DNA of 64,000 nucleotides from CAZLHO01 sp964559455. GTDB taxonomy: Bacteria; Krumholzibacteriota; Krumholzibacteriia; LZORAL124-64-63. Location of the stretch: positions 1 through 64,000 of the forward strand of contig CAZLHO010000007.1 of the NCBI GenBank assembly GCA_964559455.1. The letters are read 5' to 3'. Positions 32,666 to 41,384 of the stretch are shown here, piece by piece (the stretch's first letter is position 1; the number at the start of each line of letters is the position of its first letter). The position numbers and the translations under genes are program-made. The notes beneath the pieces were generated by a model, which was not told where the DNA came from, ran no database searches, and saw nothing but the letters and a program-made list of their open reading frames with translations.

Positions 32666-33169
32666 ATGTTCCGTTCGATCGACGACTTCGCGCAGGCCTG
32701 GACCACCCACCGGGAGTCCACGCTGAAGATCCTGGGGGCCCTGGACGACGCCGGCCTGGGCGCGGCCGCCGCCGAGGGGCACCGCGACCTGGCCGGAGTG
32801 GCCTGGCACATCGTCACCGCCATTCCGGAGATGATGGCGCGCACGGGCCTGCCCCTGGCCGCCGTCGACCCCGCATCGCCGCCGCCCGCCGACGCGGCCG
32901 CCATCAGGGCCGGCTACGATGCCGTCTCGGCGGAATTGCTGACGGCCGTCCGCGAGAACTGGGACGACGCGACGCTGGCCGTGACCGACGACATGTACGG
33001 CGAGACCTGGCCGCGCGGCGTGACCCTGGCCATCCTCAAGGACCACGAGATCCACCACCGGGGCCAGATGACGACGCTGATGCGCCTCGCGGGTCTGAAG
33101 GTGCCGGGCGTCTTCGGGCCGGCCAAGGAGGAGTGGAAGGCCTTCGGCATGGAGGAACCTCCCTACTAG
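32666..33169 (+). CDS. DinB/YfiT-family protein
   Basis: 167 aa four-helix-bundle protein. The three metal-binding histidines of DinB-like proteins fit GVAWHIVTAIPEMM in helix 2 and the KDHEIHHRGQMTTLMR segment in helix 4. Family members are metal-dependent thiol-S-transferases or damage-inducible proteins of unknown substrate. The ATG at 32666 follows GGGGAGGA. The C-terminal GVFGPAKEEWKAFG is typical of the family end. No SOS box is seen upstream. Confidence 0.88.
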   Translation: MFRSIDDFAQAWTTHRESTLKILGALDDAGLGAAAAEGHRDLAGVAWHIVTAIPEMMARTGLPLAAVDPASPPPADAAAIRAGYDAVSAELLTAVRENWDDATLAVTDDMYGETWPRGVTLAILKDHEIHHRGQMTTLMRLAGLKVPGVFGPAKEEWKAFGMEEPPY

Positions 33170-33183
33170 CCGCCTGGGTCATC

Positions 33184-33209
33184 GGCGGCGGCCGGTCCCG
33201 GCCGCCGCC
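33184..33209 (+). terminator. Hairpin terminator after the DinB gene
   Basis: An 11-bp perfect stem GGCGGCGGCCG/CGGCCGCCGCC with a 4-nt loop lies 14 nt after the stop. It is followed by GCCCTCGTCTTC, only partly T-rich. Confidence 0.7.
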
Positions 33210-33231
33210 GCCCTCGTCTTCAATTTGTTGA

Positions 33232-33261
33232 TTGACAATCACTTCCGACACCCTTTAAAAT
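33232..33261 (+). promoter_or_regulatory. Strong sigma70-type promoter for the subtilase gene
   Basis: A perfect TTGACA (33232-33237) and TAAAAT (33256-33261) are 18 nt apart in an AT-rich patch, with a leader of about 155 nt to the ATG at 33426. One of the best promoter matches in the window. Confidence 0.75.
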
Positions 33262-33425
33262 CATGACCGTCCCCGCCTGGTCCCGCGCGCCCGCCACGCG
33301 CGGTGTTTCCCGTATGCGCCGATCAAGGAGGTTCCGCCCGGGTGCATCGGACCATCCCGATCCCATTGCTGCGTAGTACCGATCCTCTCGCCAAGCCGGT
33401 CCACGTGACTGCAGCAGGAGACATC

Positions 33426-36400
33426 ATGAGAAAACCCGCGACCCGCATCATGGCGGCCCTCGTCCTCGTCGCCCTGGCGACGCTACCCCTGGTCGCCCAG
33501 GCCAACGCCCCGCTCGCCCCGGCGAACGACTCCCCCGCCGGGAATACCCCGGCCTTCGCTCCCGGACGGATCCTGGTCAAGTTCACCCCCGAGGCCATGG
33601 GCAAGGCCGGTTTCGACCGGACCATGACCCAGGGCAAGGCGCTGCCCGGCGCCGCGACCGGCCTGGCCTCGGTCGACGCCGTGGCCCGCGACGGGGGCGT
33701 GACCCGCGTCGCCCGCGCCCACGCCCTGCCCCGGCGGGAGGATCTGGGCCGCCGCATCGGCGTCGAGCGCTGGTTCCGCTTTGAGGTGGCCGGCGGCGAC
33801 CTCGAGGCCCTGGCCGCCCGCATGGCGGCCGACCCGAACGTCGAGGCCGCGACCCCCGACTACCGGGCCTTCCCCGCGATGACCCCCAACGATCCCCTCT
33901 TCGCCGACAACTGGGGCCACGCCAACACCGGCCAGCTGCTGTCCTACGACTGGGCCACCTACAGCCACGAGAACGGCGACCCGGTCGGCACGCCCGGCTT
34001 CGACGCCAAGGCGCCGGCCGCCTGGGACGCCCTGGGCGGCTACGGCGACTCCGGCGTGGTCATCGCCATCCTGGACAGCGGCGTCGACGTCGACCATCCC
34101 GACCTGCACCTGGTGGCGGGATACGACTGCGGCGACAACGACACGAATCCCGACGACAACAGCGCCGAGCCCGGCCACGGCACCTGCTGCGCAGGCGTCG
34201 CCGCGGCCACCGGCAACAACAACCTGGGCGTCGTCGGCGTCGCCGCCGGCTGCAGCGTGATGCCCGTGAAGATCGCCGACAGCGGCGGCACGATGTACTT
34301 CTCGTACATCCAGGACGGGCTCTACTACGCCGCCGACCACGGCGCGGACGTGATCAGCATGAGCCTGGGCGCCCCCATCAGCAGCGACCCGGCCACCGAC
34401 GACGCGATCGAGTACGCCTACAACGCCGGCGTCACGATCCTGGCGGCCACCGGCAACGAGAACATGTCGACCATCAGCTACCCGGCGATCAACGCCTATG
34501 TGATCGGCGTCGGCGCCGCGTCGCCCTGCGGCGACCGCAAGCGCAGCAGCAGCAGCAGCCAGGAGGTGAACCCCGGCGTCGACACCGACCCGCTGGGCTA
34601 CACCTGCGACGGCGAGCGCTGGTGGGGATCCAACTACGGCGTGTCGGTCCAGGACGCGGCGGGCGCCGTCGACATCCTGGCCCCGACGATCCTGCCGACC
34701 ACCGACATCGGCGGCAGCGGCGGCTACGTTTCGGGCGACTACGAGATGTGGTTCAACGGCACCTCGTGCGCGACGCCCTACGCCGCGGGCGTCTGCGCCC
34801 TGATCCTGTCGGCCAACCCGGGCTACACCCCGTCCCAGGTGCGCGAGGCCCTGGTCTCGACGGCCACCGACGTGATCAACGTCGAGTCGCCGGCGGGCTG
34901 GGACCGCTGGTCCGGCTACGGCATGGTCAACGCGCAGGATGCGGTCGGCGGCGGCGGCCCGGTGGCCCCCACCGCGGCCTTCGTCGGCGCCCCGACCAGC
35001 GGCTCGTACCCGCTGACCGTGAGCTTCACCGACCAGTCCAGCGGCAGCCCCACGGCCTGGAGCTGGAACTTCGGCGACGGCGGCGTCTCGACGCAGCAGA
35101 ATCCGTCGCACACCTACACGTCCGTCGGCTCTTACGCGGTGACCCTGACCGTGAGCAACGCCGTGGGCGGCGACGACGAAGTGAAGGCCGGCTACGTGAC
35201 CGTCACCGAGCCGGGCGTGACGACCTTCGTCACCGCCTCCGGCGAGACTTCGGTCATCGGCTCCGTCTCCGGCACCTATGCGGCGACCGTCGCCGCGGAC
35301 GACGTCCGCGAGACGATCACCGAGACCGTCTACACCGGCCATCCCCGGAAGCAGTACTCCTACCTGGAGCACCGCTGGAACTTCAGTCTGCCCGCGGGCG
35401 GCGACGCGACCTTCCACCTGGAGGCCTCGCGCACGGCCAACAGCGAGGGCGACGACTTCGCCTTCGACTACAGCGTCGACGGCGGCGCCTCCTGGCTGCC
35501 TCTGGTCACCGTCGCGAGCGCGACCGAGCAGGCCTACGCCGTGGCCCTGGGGCCGGTCGCCGGCTCGGTGCTGGTCCGCGTGATCGACACCAACCGGGCC
35601 TGGTACATGACCGCCCTCGACGCCGTGGCGATCGACTACATGGCTTTCGAGGTCGGCGACGCCCAGCCCGCGGCCCCCACTGCCGACTTCGTCGGCACGC
35701 CGACCGGCGGCGACTACCCCCTGGCCGTCCAGTTCACGGACGCGTCCACGGGCGATCCCACCGGCTGGAACTGGAGCTTCGGCGACGGCGGCACGGCCTC
35801 GACGCAGAATCCGTCGCACACCTACACTGCGGCCGGCGTCTACACGGTCTCCTTGACCGCGGCGAACGCCCAGGGCGAGGACACCGCCGTCAAGACGGAC
35901 TACATCACGGTGACCGAGCCCGGCACGGGCGGCGCATCGCTGCACGTCTATGCGATGACGGTGAGCCGGGTGAAGGTCGGCCCCAACTACAAGGGCAACT
36001 GCGTGGTCGTGCTGCGCGACGACGCCGGCCAGCCTGCGGCCGGCGCCACGGTGACCGCCGCCTACGACGGCGCCACGAGCGGCACGATCAGCGGCGTCAC
36101 CGGCGCGGACGGCTCCGTGACCCTGCAGTCGGGGGCCATGAAGAAGCCGGTAGGCGAGTGGTGCTTCGAGGTCACCGGCGTCACCCACGCCACGCTGGAC
36201 TACGACAGCGCGGCCAACGTGACGACCCGGTCCTGCGAGAGCGGCGACGTCTTCTCCGCGACCGCGTCGCTGCAGCCGCGGGAGTTCCGCCTCGAGCAGA
36301 ACCACCCGAACCCCTTCAACCCGATGACGGAGATCCGCTTCCAGCTGCCGAGCGCTGCGCACGTCCGCCTGATGGTTTACAACATCAGGGGCGAGGTCGT

Positions 36401-36542
36401 GGCCACGCTCGTCGACCGCAGCCTGGGCCGCGGCGAGCACGTCGTGCCCTGGAACGCGTCCGACGCGCCCAGCGGCGTGTACTTCTACACGCTGGACACG
36501 GCCGGCTACCGCGACACCAAGCGGATGGTCCTGATCAAGTAG
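33426..36542 (+). CDS. Secreted subtilisin-family serine protease with two PKD domains and FlgD-like C-terminus
   Basis: 1038 aa. The signal peptide (MRKPATRIMAALVLVALATL...) leads into an S8 propeptide-like region (FAPGRILVKFTPEAMG). The peptidase S8 domain has Asp217 in AILDSGVDVDHPD, His251 in GHGTCCAGVAA and Ser447 in NGTSCATPYAAGV. The oxyanion Asn is probably in LAATGNENM. Two PKD domains sit near residues 513-595 and 748-830 (WNFGDGG and WSFGDGG, NPSHTYT), separated by a jelly-roll-like module. A further Ig-like module (about 840-945) with two Cys follows, then the FlgD-like domain (HPNPFNPMTEIRFQL, SGVYFYTL) ending MVLIK. Start chosen at ATG 33426 behind GCAGGAGAC. It probably degrades extracellular protein. 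Confidence 0.95.
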   Translation: MRKPATRIMAALVLVALATLPLVAQANAPLAPANDSPAGNTPAFAPGRILVKFTPEAMGKAGFDRTMTQGKALPGAATGLASVDAVARDGGVTRVARAHALPRREDLGRRIGVERWFRFEVAGGDLEALAARMAADPNVEAATPDYRAFPAMTPNDPLFADNWGHANTGQLLSYDWATYSHENGDPVGTPGFDAKAPAAWDALGGYGDSGVVIAILDSGVDVDHPDLHLVAGYDCGDNDTNPDDNSAEPGHGTCCAGVAAATGNNNLGVVGVAAGCSVMPVKIADSGGTMYFSYIQDGLYYAADHGADVISMSLGAPISSDPATDDAIEYAYNAGVTILAATGNENMSTISYPAINAYVIGVGAASPCGDRKRSSSSSQEVNPGVDTDPLGYTCDGERWWGSNYGVSVQDAAGAVDILAPTILPTTDIGGSGGYVSGDYEMWFNGTSCATPYAAGVCALILSANPGYTPSQVREALVSTATDVINVESPAGWDRWSGYGMVNAQDAVGGGGPVAPTAAFVGAPTSGSYPLTVSFTDQSSGSPTAWSWNFGDGGVSTQQNPSHTYTSVGSYAVTLTVSNAVGGDDEVKAGYVTVTEPGVTTFVTASGETSVIGSVSGTYAATVAADDVRETITETVYTGHPRKQYSYLEHRWNFSLPAGGDATFHLEASRTANSEGDDFAFDYSVDGGASWLPLVTVASATEQAYAVALGPVAGSVLVRVIDTNRAWYMTALDAVAIDYMAFEVGDAQPAAPTADFVGTPTGGDYPLAVQFTDASTGDPTGWNWSFGDGGTASTQNPSHTYTAAGVYTVSLTAANAQGEDTAVKTDYITVTEPGTGGASLHVYAMTVSRVKVGPNYKGNCVVVLRDDAGQPAAGATVTAAYDGATSGTISGVTGADGSVTLQSGAMKKPVGEWCFEVTGVTHATLDYDSAANVTTRSCESGDVFSATASLQPREFRLEQNHPNPFNPMTEIRFQLPSAAHVRLMVYNIRGEVVATLVDRSLGRGEHVVPWNASDAPSGVYFYTLDTAGYRDTKRMVLIK

Positions 36543-36559
36543 GATCCCGCGAAACGAGG

Positions 36560-36630
36560 GGCGCCGGTCCGACCGGCGCCTCTTCCCCTGAAAAAGCGCG
36601 AGGGCCCCGGGAATGAATCCCGGAGCCCTC
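36560..36630 (+). terminator. Two consecutive terminator hairpins after the subtilase
   Basis: Hairpin 1 (GGCGCCGG/CCGGCGCC, 36560-36580) is followed by TCTTCCCC. Hairpin 2 (GAGGGC-CCGGGA with its complement and one mismatch, 36600-36630) is followed by TTCTATT. A tandem arrangement is common after highly expressed genes. Confidence 0.8.
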
Positions 36631-37281
36631 TTCTATTCCGGCGAGAGGGGGGTGCGGGGAGGGAGGATCCCGCCGGAATGTCCCGACCCGTGCTCGGGTC
36701 CTATCTCTTGGGGCGCCCGTTCGGCCGCCGGTACCGGTCGCGTGGTGCAGAACACCAGGCTCGAAGCCATTGTCGTCATGCGAGGGCGAGTTTCAGGGCC
36801 TCGGCCCGCTTCCGGTCCCGGCGGCCGCGGACGAGTCGTGTCCGGCGCCGCTCGATTCGCTGATACTCTGCTGCGGCATCCCCGGTAGCAATTCCCTGTC
36901 CCCGGGGGATGGCCGGGGGGATGCCGCAGCTGACTGTTGGCGAGCCCTGGGGCTCCCGGTCGGTCCGCGCATGGCGGATCCGACAAACTGTTGGTTTTTC
37001 TGAAGGATTCTCCGTATCGAGGCCTGCGGTGTCCCCTGAGCCGTCCCCAGCTCTCGGCCGCATCCCCCGATATCGGTATCCGCACGCCCTTCTCCTTGCC
37101 AGAGGCGTACCAGTTCCGAAGCCCTCAAAAAAAGCCGACTGATCTGCTCAAGTTGTTGAAATGCATGGGATTTGAAAATACCGAAGGAGAACGCTTGGTG
37201 TCTGATCTTGGGCAGATGTTCGATTACGGACACCCCCTGGGGCGCGGGTGTTCGAATCGAGACACTCGACGCCTCGACCCC
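36631..37281. other. 650-bp non-coding region with hairpin array
   Basis: No ORF in six frames here shows conserved sequence, codon bias or a ribosome site. The left half holds a long stem CTGCGGCATCCCC/GGGGATGCCGCAG (36871-36883/36917-36929). GAGCC/GGCTC (36942-36946/36951-36955) and GTCGGTCCGC/GCGGA-T-CCGAC (36959-36968/36974-36984) come next, the latter followed by TTTTT at 36995-36999. The right half (about 37100-37240) is clearly poorer in GC than the rest of the window, including a run of seven A. It may be an RNA gene or decayed foreign DNA; I cannot tell. Confidence 0.5.
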
Positions 37282-38721
37282 TTAGTCGAGGCGGTTCAGG
37301 CGGGTGTAGAGAGCGCTGCGGCTCAGACCGAGGTAGGCGGCGGTCCTGGACTTGTTGCCGTTGAACATCCGCAGGGCCTTGCGGACGATCTCCTTCTCCA
37401 GTTCCTCCAGGTCCAGGCGGTCCGGCGGCAGGATGAGCCGGCCGGGGCGCAGGACGTTGGCCGCGTCGCTGTCGGCGATCTCGATCTCCCCGTCCTCGAA
37501 GCGCAGGAATTCGGGCCGCAGGGCCGGACCGTCGTGGAGCAGGGTCAGGCGCTCGACGGCGTTCTCCAGTTCCCGCACGTTGCCCGGCCATGAATGCCCG
37601 AGCAGCAGCTCGCGGGCTTCGGGCGGGATGTAGCGGAAGCGACGGCCGTGCCGCAGCGAGAATTTTTCCAGGAACATCTGGGTCAGGGGCAGGATGGCCT
37701 CGTGATTCTCGCGCAGCGGGGGCATCTTGATGCGTCCGACGTTCAGGCGGTAGTAGAGGTCCTGGCGGAAGGTCCCCTGCTTGACCATCTCGGTCAGGTT
37801 GCGGTTGGTGGCGCCGATGATGCGCACGTCGAGGGTGATCCGCTTGGTGGAGCCCACGCGATACATCTCGCGCTGCTGCAGGACGCGCAGGAACTTGGGC
37901 TGCAGGTCCAGGGGCAGGTCCCCGATCTCGTCCAGGAAGATGGTTCCGCCCTGGGCCATTTCCAGCTTGCCCTGCTTGCCCGATCCCGAGGCGCCGGTGA
38001 AGGCGCCGCGCTCGTAGCCGAAGAGTTCGCTCTCGAAGAGCGTCGGGGTGATCGCCGAGCAGTTGACGGTGACGAAGGGACGCTCGACATCGGCCCCTTC
38101 GGCGCCGTGATGAACCAGCCGGGCGAGAATCTCCTTGCCGGTGCCGGTCTCGCCCTCGACGAGCACGGGCACGGTCCGGTAGAGATGCAGGTGGGTGGCC
38201 AGGCGCACGGCCGCCCGCTGGGCGTCCGAGAAGATGCCGATCCTGCCGAGCCCGGGCACGTCCATGTACGTTTCACCCCCGAGCAGGGTGTCCGTCTCGT
38301 TGACGCTTTCATCGGTCGCCGGCGGCGTCGCGGTCGGGACGGGGGGTTCGACCCGCCGCCGCTGCACGATGCGGTCGACGACCAGCGCCAACTCCTCGAT
38401 GTTCAGAGGCTTGAGCAGATAGTCCACGGCGCCCGCGCGCAGGGCCGCGATGGCCGACTCCATGTCGCCGAAGCCGGTCATGATCACGACCTCGGTCGAC
38501 TCGCGGCCGGGCAGCGCGCGCACGGCCCGCAACAATCCGAGGCCGCTCATCCCCTGCATGCGCATGTCGGTCACGACCAGAGGAAAGGGCTCGGCGCGGC
38601 AATGCTGCAGGGCCTCCTCGGCGCTCGCGCATTGCACCGTCTCGTGACCGAGGTCCTCGGCCAGGAAGGACGTCACCGCGTTGCGGCTCATCGCGTCGTC
38701 GTCGACGATCAGGATCTTCAC
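37282..38721 (-). CDS. NtrC-family sigma54-dependent response regulator
   Basis: 479 aa. The receiver domain at the N-terminus has DDD at 7-9, phosphoacceptor Asp52 (VVTDMRM) and the conserved LLKPL lysine. The AAA+ domain has Walker A GETGTGKE, the sigma54-contacting ERGAFTGA and Walker B GGTIFLDEIG. A Fis-type HTH is at the end (LEKEIVRKALRMF..., SRTAAYLGLSRSALYTRL). The start is a GTG at 38721 whose GTGA overlaps the sensor-kinase stop, with GAGGA upstream. It activates sigma54 promoters after phosphorylation by the preceding kinase; its targets are not visible. A 9-bp stem CGCCTCGAC/GTCGAGGCG (37270-37293) spans the stop and may be its terminator. Confidence 0.95.
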   Translation of the reverse strand: MKILIVDDDAMSRNAVTSFLAEDLGHETVQCASAEEALQHCRAEPFPLVVTDMRMQGMSGLGLLRAVRALPGRESTEVVIMTGFGDMESAIAALRAGAVDYLLKPLNIEELALVVDRIVQRRRVEPPVPTATPPATDESVNETDTLLGGETYMDVPGLGRIGIFSDAQRAAVRLATHLHLYRTVPVLVEGETGTGKEILARLVHHGAEGADVERPFVTVNCSAITPTLFESELFGYERGAFTGASGSGKQGKLEMAQGGTIFLDEIGDLPLDLQPKFLRVLQQREMYRVGSTKRITLDVRIIGATNRNLTEMVKQGTFRQDLYYRLNVGRIKMPPLRENHEAILPLTQMFLEKFSLRHGRRFRYIPPEARELLLGHSWPGNVRELENAVERLTLLHDGPALRPEFLRFEDGEIEIADSDAANVLRPGRLILPPDRLDLEELEKEIVRKALRMFNGNKSRTAAYLGLSRSALYTRLNRLD

Positions 38722-41198
38722 GCTTGTTCCTCCGTCGTCTCGGCGGGACGCAGCTTCAGCCGGAAGCTGGCGCCGCCGTCCTCGTTCGTGCCATGGAAGA
38801 TCTCGCCGCCGAAGCCGTCGACGAACTGCTTGACGATGGCCAGGCCGAGCCCGGTGCCCTCGCCGGCCTGGCGCGTCGTGAAGAAGGCATCGTAGAGGCT
38901 TGCGTCCTGCTCCTCGGGCAGCCCCGGTCCGTTGTCGTGGACCTCGAGCCAGATCGCGCCGTCGTCGCGGCGCGTCACGATCCTGATGCGCCGGTCCTCG
39001 GCCGGGTTGGCCTCCAGGGCGACGGCGGCGTTCGACACCAGGTTGATGGTGATCTGCTCGAGCTGCAGCTCGCGGCCGGCCACGGAAAGGGTGCCGGGAG
39101 CGAGTTCCCGCAGGCATTCGACGCCTCGGCTTTGCAACTCGCGTTCCATCAGCCCACAGGCCCCGAGGACCGCCTCGTTCAGATCGACTGCCTCGAGGTC
39201 GGGCTGCGGCAGGCCCGATCGGAAGCTGCGCATGTGCCGGATGATGGCGTCGATGCGGGCCGCGCCCTCCCCGATCCGCCGCAGGTGCTCGACGATCCGC
39301 TCCGGCAGCGCTTCGGGATTGCGCCGGCCCCACAGGATGGCCCGGTCCGTCGTCATGCGGATGACGTTCAGGGGCTGGTTGATCTCGTGGGTGATGCCCG
39401 CGGCCATCACCCCCAACGACGCCGCCCGGGACGAATGCTCCAGGGCCTGGATCGCCCGGGTGTGCTTGCGTTCGGCCTCCACCCTCCCCGACGCCTGCAC
39501 GTCACGCTCCCAGGCGTTGGCGAACATCGCGGCCAGGGTGGTGAAGATATTCACCTCGTCCCGTCGCCAGTGGTGGCGAACGCCCTGGCTGAAGATGGCG
39601 ATCCCGCGCATGCGCCCCAGGACGACCAGCGGCACCGCGACGATCGCGGCCACCTTCCGCTCCCGCAGGAAGCTCCGGACCACGGCCGGCACTTCGCTCG
39701 TGCTGCTCAGGGCGTCGACGACCAGCGCCCCCTGCTGTTCCCGCTCTGCGAAATAATCCCGCAGTTCGCAGCAGTATTCCCGCAACATCCGGACCCCGCC
39801 CGCATCCGCGCCGGCCGCTTCCGCCTCGTCGGGCGCGCAGTCTTCCAGGCCGCAGATGGTGATGCCCGCCACGTTGAGACGCCGCTCCAGTTCCGGCAAC
39901 AGGGGGCCGACGGCCTCGCGCAAGGCCCCCAGGGCGTTCAGCCGGGCGGCCACGTCGGCCAGCAGGGTCTGCCGCTCCAGGCTGGAGCGCAGCCGCCGGC
40001 GCTCCGCGCGCAGCTCCCTCTCGGCGGCGCGGCGTTGCAGGATGTTCCGCCCGAGAACCAGGATGACGAGCGACAGGAAGACGAGAAGGCCGGCCCCGGG
40101 CAGGAGCACCTTACGATGCTCCTCGAAGTAGCTCACCGGCCGGTTGACCACGACGCTGCCCTCCGGCAGTGCGCTCTCCGAAACGCCGAGGAGTTCCAGC
40201 TCCTTGTGATCGAAGATGTAGCGCCAGGGCGGCCGGCGGACCACCGGAATGTCTCCGGCCATCTCGCCGGCGAGGATGCGCGTCGCCAGATGCCCGGCGA
40301 TGCGGCCCTGATCCGCGCCGTTGACCAAGCTGCCGCCGACGACCCCCCAGCCCACATAGAAGTTCCAGAAGCTGAAGATGGGCGCGCGAGCGGCCGGGCG
40401 GATCCGCTCCAGACTCTCGCGGAAGTCCAGGAAGCAGCCGTCCCTGTCGCGGGAGAGCGCCAGCAGCAGCACGATGCTCTCCGGCGGGATCTCGGGCAGG
40501 ATGTTCGCGCACTCCTGGACATCGGCGACCTCCCGGAAGTCGAAGGCCACCCGCCCGGCGTAGTCGGAAGCGAGGGCGCCGATCCGGCGCCGGTTGGCGA
40601 AGTTGGTGACGGTGGAGTCGTAGACGACCGTGATCTCCCGGGCGCCGGGCCGAAGCCGGAGCGCCACGTCCAGGGTGCCGCGCAGATCGATCTCCTCGAC
40701 CACGCCCGTGATGTCGTCCATGACGGCCAGCACCGAATCCGGAGAGGCGTTGAGGCCGCAGAAGACGATCGGCGCGCCCGGCGCCAGCTCGTCGCGGTGG
40801 GTCGCCGCGTAGAAGAAGGCATAGTCGTCCGCGGTCACGATCAGGTCGAGGGGCTGCCCGCCGTACTTGCGGCGCAGGAAACCCAGCAGCTCCCCCTGGC
40901 CGGGAATCTCGGGGTGACGCTTGGCGTCCAGGTACTCCACGTACAGTTCGTAGGGGATGTCGGATTCGCCAAGGGCTTCCCTGAGTCCGACCAGAATGGA
41001 GTCCGACCAGGCGAAGCCGGAGTGATAGGAACTGAGGTGGAGGACGGCGCGTTCGACGCCGTCGTGGAACGGCGCCGCGACGAGGCTGTCCGCTGCCGAT
41101 CCGGCCGGACCCTGGGCCGCGGACGCCGGGCGCGGCGAGGCGAGCGGCGCGGCGAGGCCGAGCAGCAGCGGGATCGACAGGAGGCGGAAAAGGAGCAT
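38718..41198 (-). CDS. Membrane histidine kinase with ABC-type substrate-binding-like sensor domain
   Basis: 826 aa. The signal/TM1 (MLLFRLLSIPLLLGLAAPLA) precedes a periplasmic domain of about 300 residues (VLHLSSYHSGFAWSDSILVG, DLIVTADDYAFFYAATH, GAPIVFCGLNASPDSVL) that resembles ABC_sub_bind solute-binding proteins, so it probably senses a small ligand. One TM lies near residues 360-382. A GAF-like region (about 410-570), HisKA with phospho-acceptor H604 in ITHEINQPLNV, and HATPase_c (NLVSNAAVAL, DNGPGLP, GTGLGLAI) follow. It is co-expressed with the NtrC regulator. No transporter genes sit nearby, so the ligand is unknown. The ATG at 41198 follows TGGAGA. Confidence 0.92.
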   Translation of the reverse strand: MLLFRLLSIPLLLGLAAPLASPRPASAAQGPAGSAADSLVAAPFHDGVERAVLHLSSYHSGFAWSDSILVGLREALGESDIPYELYVEYLDAKRHPEIPGQGELLGFLRRKYGGQPLDLIVTADDYAFFYAATHRDELAPGAPIVFCGLNASPDSVLAVMDDITGVVEEIDLRGTLDVALRLRPGAREITVVYDSTVTNFANRRRIGALASDYAGRVAFDFREVADVQECANILPEIPPESIVLLLALSRDRDGCFLDFRESLERIRPAARAPIFSFWNFYVGWGVVGGSLVNGADQGRIAGHLATRILAGEMAGDIPVVRRPPWRYIFDHKELELLGVSESALPEGSVVVNRPVSYFEEHRKVLLPGAGLLVFLSLVILVLGRNILQRRAAERELRAERRRLRSSLERQTLLADVAARLNALGALREAVGPLLPELERRLNVAGITICGLEDCAPDEAEAAGADAGGVRMLREYCCELRDYFAEREQQGALVVDALSSTSEVPAVVRSFLRERKVAAIVAVPLVVLGRMRGIAIFSQGVRHHWRRDEVNIFTTLAAMFANAWERDVQASGRVEAERKHTRAIQALEHSSRAASLGVMAAGITHEINQPLNVIRMTTDRAILWGRRNPEALPERIVEHLRRIGEGAARIDAIIRHMRSFRSGLPQPDLEAVDLNEAVLGACGLMERELQSRGVECLRELAPGTLSVAGRELQLEQITINLVSNAAVALEANPAEDRRIRIVTRRDDGAIWLEVHDNGPGLPEEQDASLYDAFFTTRQAGEGTGLGLAIVKQFVDGFGGEIFHGTNEDGGASFRLKLRPAETTEEQA

Positions 41199-41342
41199 GC
41201 GACGATCTCCAGGGGATGTCCCCCATGGTACCGCAACCGGCGGCGCATGAGGAGGCCTCAATATATCGTTTCCCCGGAACCACCGCCCTCCGGCCGGATC
41301 TGGCGCTAAATCCGATTTTGATTATCTTGTTTTAAGTGACGC

Positions 41343-41364
41343 CCCGGCCCGGCCGGGTTTTCTT
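41343..41364 (+). terminator. Terminator-like hairpin in the leader of the PAP2-like gene
   Basis: CCCGGC/GCCGGG with a 3-nt loop is followed by TTTTCTT, 20 nt before the start codon at 41385. No plus-strand gene lies upstream, so it would act on the leader of the gene itself. The stem is only 6 bp. Confidence 0.4.
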
Positions 41365-41384
41365 GATCTTAGTCCGGAGTCTCA

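Noticed and set aside
31667..33169. 500-aa plus-strand open frame ending with the DinB protein
   Set aside because: Upstream codons are out of frame with the second M29 gene and run through its terminator. The DinB gene has its own ATG and ribosome site at 32666.
36793..37233. 146-aa minus-strand ORF in the non-coding region
   Set aside because: No ribosome site, no recognisable motif, and it reads through the hairpin array; it is not a convincing gene.
37240..37275. GTGTTCGAATCGAG, a T-loop-like sequence
   Set aside because: The flanking strands do not form a T-stem or an acceptor stem, and there is no CCA-type end, so no tRNA or fragment is supported.
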